Source: Haemophilus parainfluenzae
Lineage (GTDB): Bacteria > Pseudomonadota > Gammaproteobacteria > Enterobacterales > Pasteurellaceae
Reading direction: 5' to 3'
DNA: 64,000 nt
NCBI RefSeq assembly: GCF_003252755.1
Contig: NZ_QEPT01000004.1
Location: 124,001 to 188,000, forward strand
Position 1 is the stretch's first letter. Each line of letters begins with the position of its first letter. Positions 60,274-64,000 of this stretch are shown piece by piece. The notes below the pieces were generated by a model. The model was not told where the DNA came from, did no database searches, and saw only the letters and a list, made by a program, of their open reading frames with translations. The position numbers and the translations under genes are program-made.

Positions 60274-60540
60274 ATGAAAAAAGGCATTCATCCTGAAAAT
60301 TATCGTACCGTTTTATTTTACGATTCCAATGCGAAACAAGGCTTTCTCATCCGTTCTTGCGCTAAAACTAACAACACCATGAAATGGGAAGATGGTAACG
60401 AATACCCTGTATTTATGTGTGATACCTCATCTGCATCTCACCCGTTTTATACCGGTAAAACCCGTCAAATTGGGAATGAAGGTCGTGCAAGTGAATTTGC
60501 AAACCGCTATGGTAAATTTGGTGCATTTAAATCAAAATAG
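60274..60540 (+). CDS. rpmE2: 50S ribosomal protein L31 type B (zinc-independent)
   Basis: An 88-residue L31 paralogue. It lacks the N-terminal CxxC zinc pair of normal L31 and has the long type B form ([25 protein letters not shown]). Such copies replace zinc-holding L31 when zinc is scarce. Start follows AAGGAGTTCTA. The next gene, a short L36, is 9 bp downstream. Confidence 0.95.
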   Translation: MKKGIHPENYRTVLFYDSNAKQGFLIRSCAKTNNTMKWEDGNEYPVFMCDTSSASHPFYTGKTRQIGNEGRASEFANRYGKFGAFKSK

Positions 60541-60549
60541 GAATATTCA

Positions 60550-60687
60550 ATGAAAGTATTATCTTCGCTAAAAAGTGCAAAAAATCGTCCTGGCTGCAAA
60601 ATTGTTCGCCGCCACGGTGTCGTCTATGTCATTTCGAAAACCAACCCTCGCTTTAAAGCTCGCCAAGGTGGAAAAAAGAAAGGTTAA
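60550..60687 (+). CDS. rpmJ2: 50S ribosomal protein L36 type 2 (zinc-independent)
   Basis: A 45-residue protein with the text [21 protein letters not shown] and the end [11 protein letters not shown], matching YkgO-type L36. It retains only one Cys and not the CCHC zinc set of L36 type 1. It is paired with rpmE2, as ykgM-ykgO in E. coli. There is little room for a ribosome site (AGGAATATTCA). Confidence 0.9.
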   Translation: MKVLSSLKSAKNRPGCKIVRRHGVVYVISKTNPRFKARQGGKKKG

Positions 60688-60694
60688 AGGAAAT

Positions 60695-60727
60695 AAAAAA
60701 GAGCGGTCAAATTTCCGCTCTTTTTTT
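60695..60727. terminator. Terminator between rpmJ2 and obgE
   Basis: AAAAAAGAGCGG/CCGCTCTTTTTTT stem around eight bases, between convergent genes and likely to work in both directions. Confidence 0.9.
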
Positions 60728-60737
60728 CATTTAGGCA

Positions 60738-61937
<1,200 letters not shown>

Positions 61938-62855
61938 TTACTTTGATTGCGGTAATAACTTATGTCCGATTGCCGACAAAATTGCTCCGCATACTACAAC
62001 AAACGCCCCAATATAGCTAATCATATTTAATTCTGGCGCGGCAAAATTATCAGGGCTCACATAATGCGCAAGATGAGCAAAGAAAATTGTAAATAGTGGC
62101 ACCAAGGTTATCACAACGCTTACTTTAGAAACCTCCCAGCGATTAAGGGCTTCAGCATAGGCACCATAACCAAATAAGGTATTTAAGCAACAATAAGCTA
62201 AACAACCAAATGCTAACAGGCTAAGTTCTCTTACTTGTGAAAATTCAGCAACAGGCGTAAATACTAAAAGGCAGCCGAAATACATCATTAATAAAATCTG
62301 TTGCGAACTAAAACGACGAAGCATGAGCTTTTGCGCCATACCATAAGCAACCCAAACTAATGAAGCCGTTAGGCTTAACAATACACCTGTTAAATAGCCA
62401 CTCTCTCCTTTAAATACGTCAATCTTATCATTGAAGAAAAGTACTAATCCAGCCAACAACAAACCTAAACCAATCTTTTGATGCAATCCGAGCTTTTCTT
62501 TAAAGACAAAAAGACCGCAAATCAACATGCCAAAAGAAGAAAAATGAATAAAAATTTGAGCTGAAGAAGGATCGATAAACTTAAGTGAGCTATTGAATAA
62601 AAAGAAATTACCTGCTAATCCTGCAACACCAATAAGCACAAGCCAAATGAAACGACCACCTTTCAAAATTTGTGGCAATTTTTTCTTGTAACCAAGCAAA
62701 ATCAATAGTGCAAGAGAAGCTACCGTAAATCGATACCAGACGATCGTTTGTGGTGTCATCACTGATAGAACCTGTTTTAACGCAATAGGTAAAGATCCCC
62801 ATGCCATCGCTGTAATTAAAGCAAATAGAAATCCCAAAAGAGGTTGTTGTTTCAT
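61938..62855 (-). CDS. DMT family transporter (EamA domain)
   Basis: A 305-residue membrane protein with ten hydrophobic segments and two EamA repeats. The first shows ALITAMAWGSLPIALKQ; the second shows LTASLVWVAYGMAQKLML. Its substrate is unknown. It lies between rpmA and obgE; a terminator separates it from rpmA, while obgE follows 27 bp away. Confidence 0.88.
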   Translation of the reverse strand: MKQQPLLGFLFALITAMAWGSLPIALKQVLSVMTPQTIVWYRFTVASLALLILLGYKKKLPQILKGGRFIWLVLIGVAGLAGNFFLFNSSLKFIDPSSAQIFIHFSSFGMLICGLFVFKEKLGLHQKIGLGLLLAGLVLFFNDKIDVFKGESGYLTGVLLSLTASLVWVAYGMAQKLMLRRFSSQQILLMMYFGCLLVFTPVAEFSQVRELSLLAFGCLAYCCLNTLFGYGAYAEALNRWEVSKVSVVITLVPLFTIFFAHLAHYVSPDNFAAPELNMISYIGAFVVVCGAILSAIGHKLLPQSK

Positions 62856-62993
62856 GATGTCTTCCTTTATTTGGCTAAAGCACAGTTAGGAATTCAGGTA
62901 AATTTCATTCTAAGAAATATTGAAGAGAATGAATGACAGTGCCAAGATAACAGATTTGATTAATGATTGTAAATCAAAGGTAAGAAAACAAAG

Positions 62994-63025
62994 AAAACGC
63001 CCCACAGATAATGCGGGGCGTTTAT
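62994..63025 (-). terminator. Terminator after rpmA
   Basis: AAACGCCCC/GGGGCGTTT 9-bp stem with an 11-nt loop, followed by TCTTTG on the minus strand. Confidence 0.8.
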
Positions 63026-63041
63026 CAAATCAGATGTAAAA

Positions 63042-63299
63042 TTATTCAGTTACAATACTTACGTATTTACGGCTTTTCTCGCCTTTCACTTCAAATTTTA
63101 CTTTACCGTCAGCGGTAGCAAATAAGGTGTGGTCACGACCCATACCCACGTTGTTACCTGCGTGGAATTTAGTACCACGTTGACGTACAATGATGCTACC
63201 TGCTAATACAGATTCGCCACCGAAACGTTTAACACCAAGGCGTTTAGCTTCAGAATCACGACCGTTACGAGTTGAACCACCAGCTTTTTTAGTTGCCAT
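63042..63299 (-). CDS. rpmA: 50S ribosomal protein L27
   Basis: An 85-residue protein of the peptidyl-transferase region. The N-terminus [20 protein letters not shown] is typical and needs no cleavage. It follows rplU by 20 bp. Confidence 0.98.
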
Positions 63300-63319
63300 C
63301 TACTTGATCTCCTCTGAAA

Positions 63320-63631
63320 TTATGCTTGAATCCCAGTGATTTTCACTTCTGTGAACCACTGACGATGACCTTGTTGTTTACGGCTGTGTTTACGACGACG
63401 GAACTTAACGATTTTAACTTTATCGCCACGACCTTGTGCCACAACTTCAGCCACTACTTTTGCGCCAGCTACTACTGGTGCACCAATTTTAACATCTTCA
63501 CCATTAACGACCATCAACACTGAGTCGAACTCAACTGTTGAGCCAGTTGCAAGTTCAAGTTTTTCTAAACGAACTACTTGACCTTCGCTCACACGGTGTT
63601 GTTTACCGCCACTTTGGAAAACTGCGTACAT
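63320..63631 (-). CDS. rplU: 50S ribosomal protein L21
   Basis: A 103-residue protein with [26 protein letters not shown] and the basic end [17 protein letters not shown]. It is first in the rplU-rpmA operon. The 223 bp upstream, shared with ispB, hold one uptake word near 63820 and no clear element otherwise. Confidence 0.98.
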   Translation of the reverse strand: MYAVFQSGGKQHRVSEGQVVRLEKLELATGSTVEFDSVLMVVNGEDVKIGAPVVAGAKVVAEVVAQGRGDKVKIVKFRRRKHSRKQQGHRQWFTEVKITGIQA

Positions 63632-63854
63632 AAATACTCCGCTATAAATTGTGCTTCTCCGTTACTATTTTCGGTCCGCACTTCAAAATTCATATAAATA
63701 GGTCGCAAATTCTACGGAAAAAACAACTCGATCGCAAGCACTTATTTGCAATAAAATAAAAAAAAGCGCTTTTCCTCGAGTTTAATTTCAGAAACCTTGA
63801 AAAATCGGGTAAAATTCACCGCACTTTCTTTTATATACACAACCATCGAACCAA

Positions 63855-64000
63855 ATGAAGATGAACAAACAAGATTTAATGGATATGCACGCAATCCAAG
63901 CATTAACCGATGCGGATATGCAGAAAGTCAACCAAGCCATTCTAGCACAAATTAACTCCGATGTGCCGATGGTTAATCAACTTGGTTTTTATATTGTACA
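63855..64000 (+). CDS. ispB: Octaprenyl diphosphate synthase IspB (5' part)
   Basis: The first ~48 codons of a gene cut by the window edge: TDADMQKVNQAILAQINS then VPMVNQLGFYIV. This reads like the start of IspB, which makes the octaprenyl side chain of quinones, and ispB is the usual divergent neighbour of rplU. Two in-frame ATGs (63855, 63861) are possible starts; neither has a strong ribosome site. Confidence 0.8.
   Translation, partial: MKMNKQDLMDMHAIQALTDADMQKVNQAILAQINSDVPMVNQLGFYIV

Overview
This 64 kb window is a chromosomal segment of a Haemophilus species. The Pasteurellaceae uptake signal AAGTGCGGT and its complement ACCGCACTT occur throughout, often as inverted pairs that serve as terminators. 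The housekeeping gene order (ybeD-lipB-lipA, adk-ampG-galE, queA-tgt-yajC-secD-secF, fadR/nhaB-dsbB, purH-purD, rplU-rpmA-obgE) is also that of Haemophilus. H. parainfluenzae or a close oral relative is my best guess, but the sequence alone does not fix the species.

Layout. 1-7.4 kb: lipoylation genes, a YdgA-family protein, adenylate kinase, AmpG and GalE. 7.5-10.8 kb: a subtilisin-type serine protease autotransporter, with a perfect CRP-type palindrome between it and galE. 10.9-12.2 kb: a small variable region with small membrane ORFs, a probable orphan immunity gene and a decayed toxin tail. 12.2-15.9 kb: ppa, a PurR-box-controlled NCS2 purine permease and trhP, followed by a candidate small RNA. 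16.1-29.8 kb: a type I-C CRISPR-Cas locus. 29.9-64 kb: ordinary core genome (queA/tgt, Sec, PII, Mog, ClpB, 6S RNA, BamD, RluD, RuvX, FadR, NhaB, DsbB, GlyA, PurD/PurH, DsbD, ArcA, SmpB, alternative L31/L36, ObgE, L27/L21 and the start of ispB).

The CRISPR locus is the accessory region of interest. Its gene order is cas3 - [three-gene AT-rich cassette] - mini-CRISPR - cas5c - cas8c(cas11c) - cas7 - cas4 - [SLATT protein + convergent unknown gene] - cas1 - cas2 - leader - array of 11 identical 32-nt repeats. The cas3-cas4 genes carry both Haemophilus uptake signals and eight perfect 12-mers that match Neisseria DUS dialects, which points to exchange with commensal Neisseria. Cas3 has a frameshift plus an altered Walker A motif, and cas4 has an in-frame stop. 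The Cascade genes, cas1, cas2 and the array look intact.

The three-gene cassette encodes an NA37 nucleoid-associated protein, a PD-(D/E)XK-like nuclease and a third unknown protein. Between it and cas5c lies a degenerate repeat - spacer - truncated repeat unit. The first 16 bases of that spacer match 13/16 a site next to a TTC PAM, just upstream of the cassette promoter. Together these suggest that Cascade, guided by a degenerate crRNA, holds an embedded nuclease cassette silent (a CreTA/CreR-like logic with a protein effector). It would be released when Cascade is lost or blocked by an anti-CRISPR. The repeat-spacer unit, PAM-flanked match and gene lesions are read from the sequence; the regulatory model is inference.

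I saw no tRNA or rRNA genes and no insertion sequences in the window.
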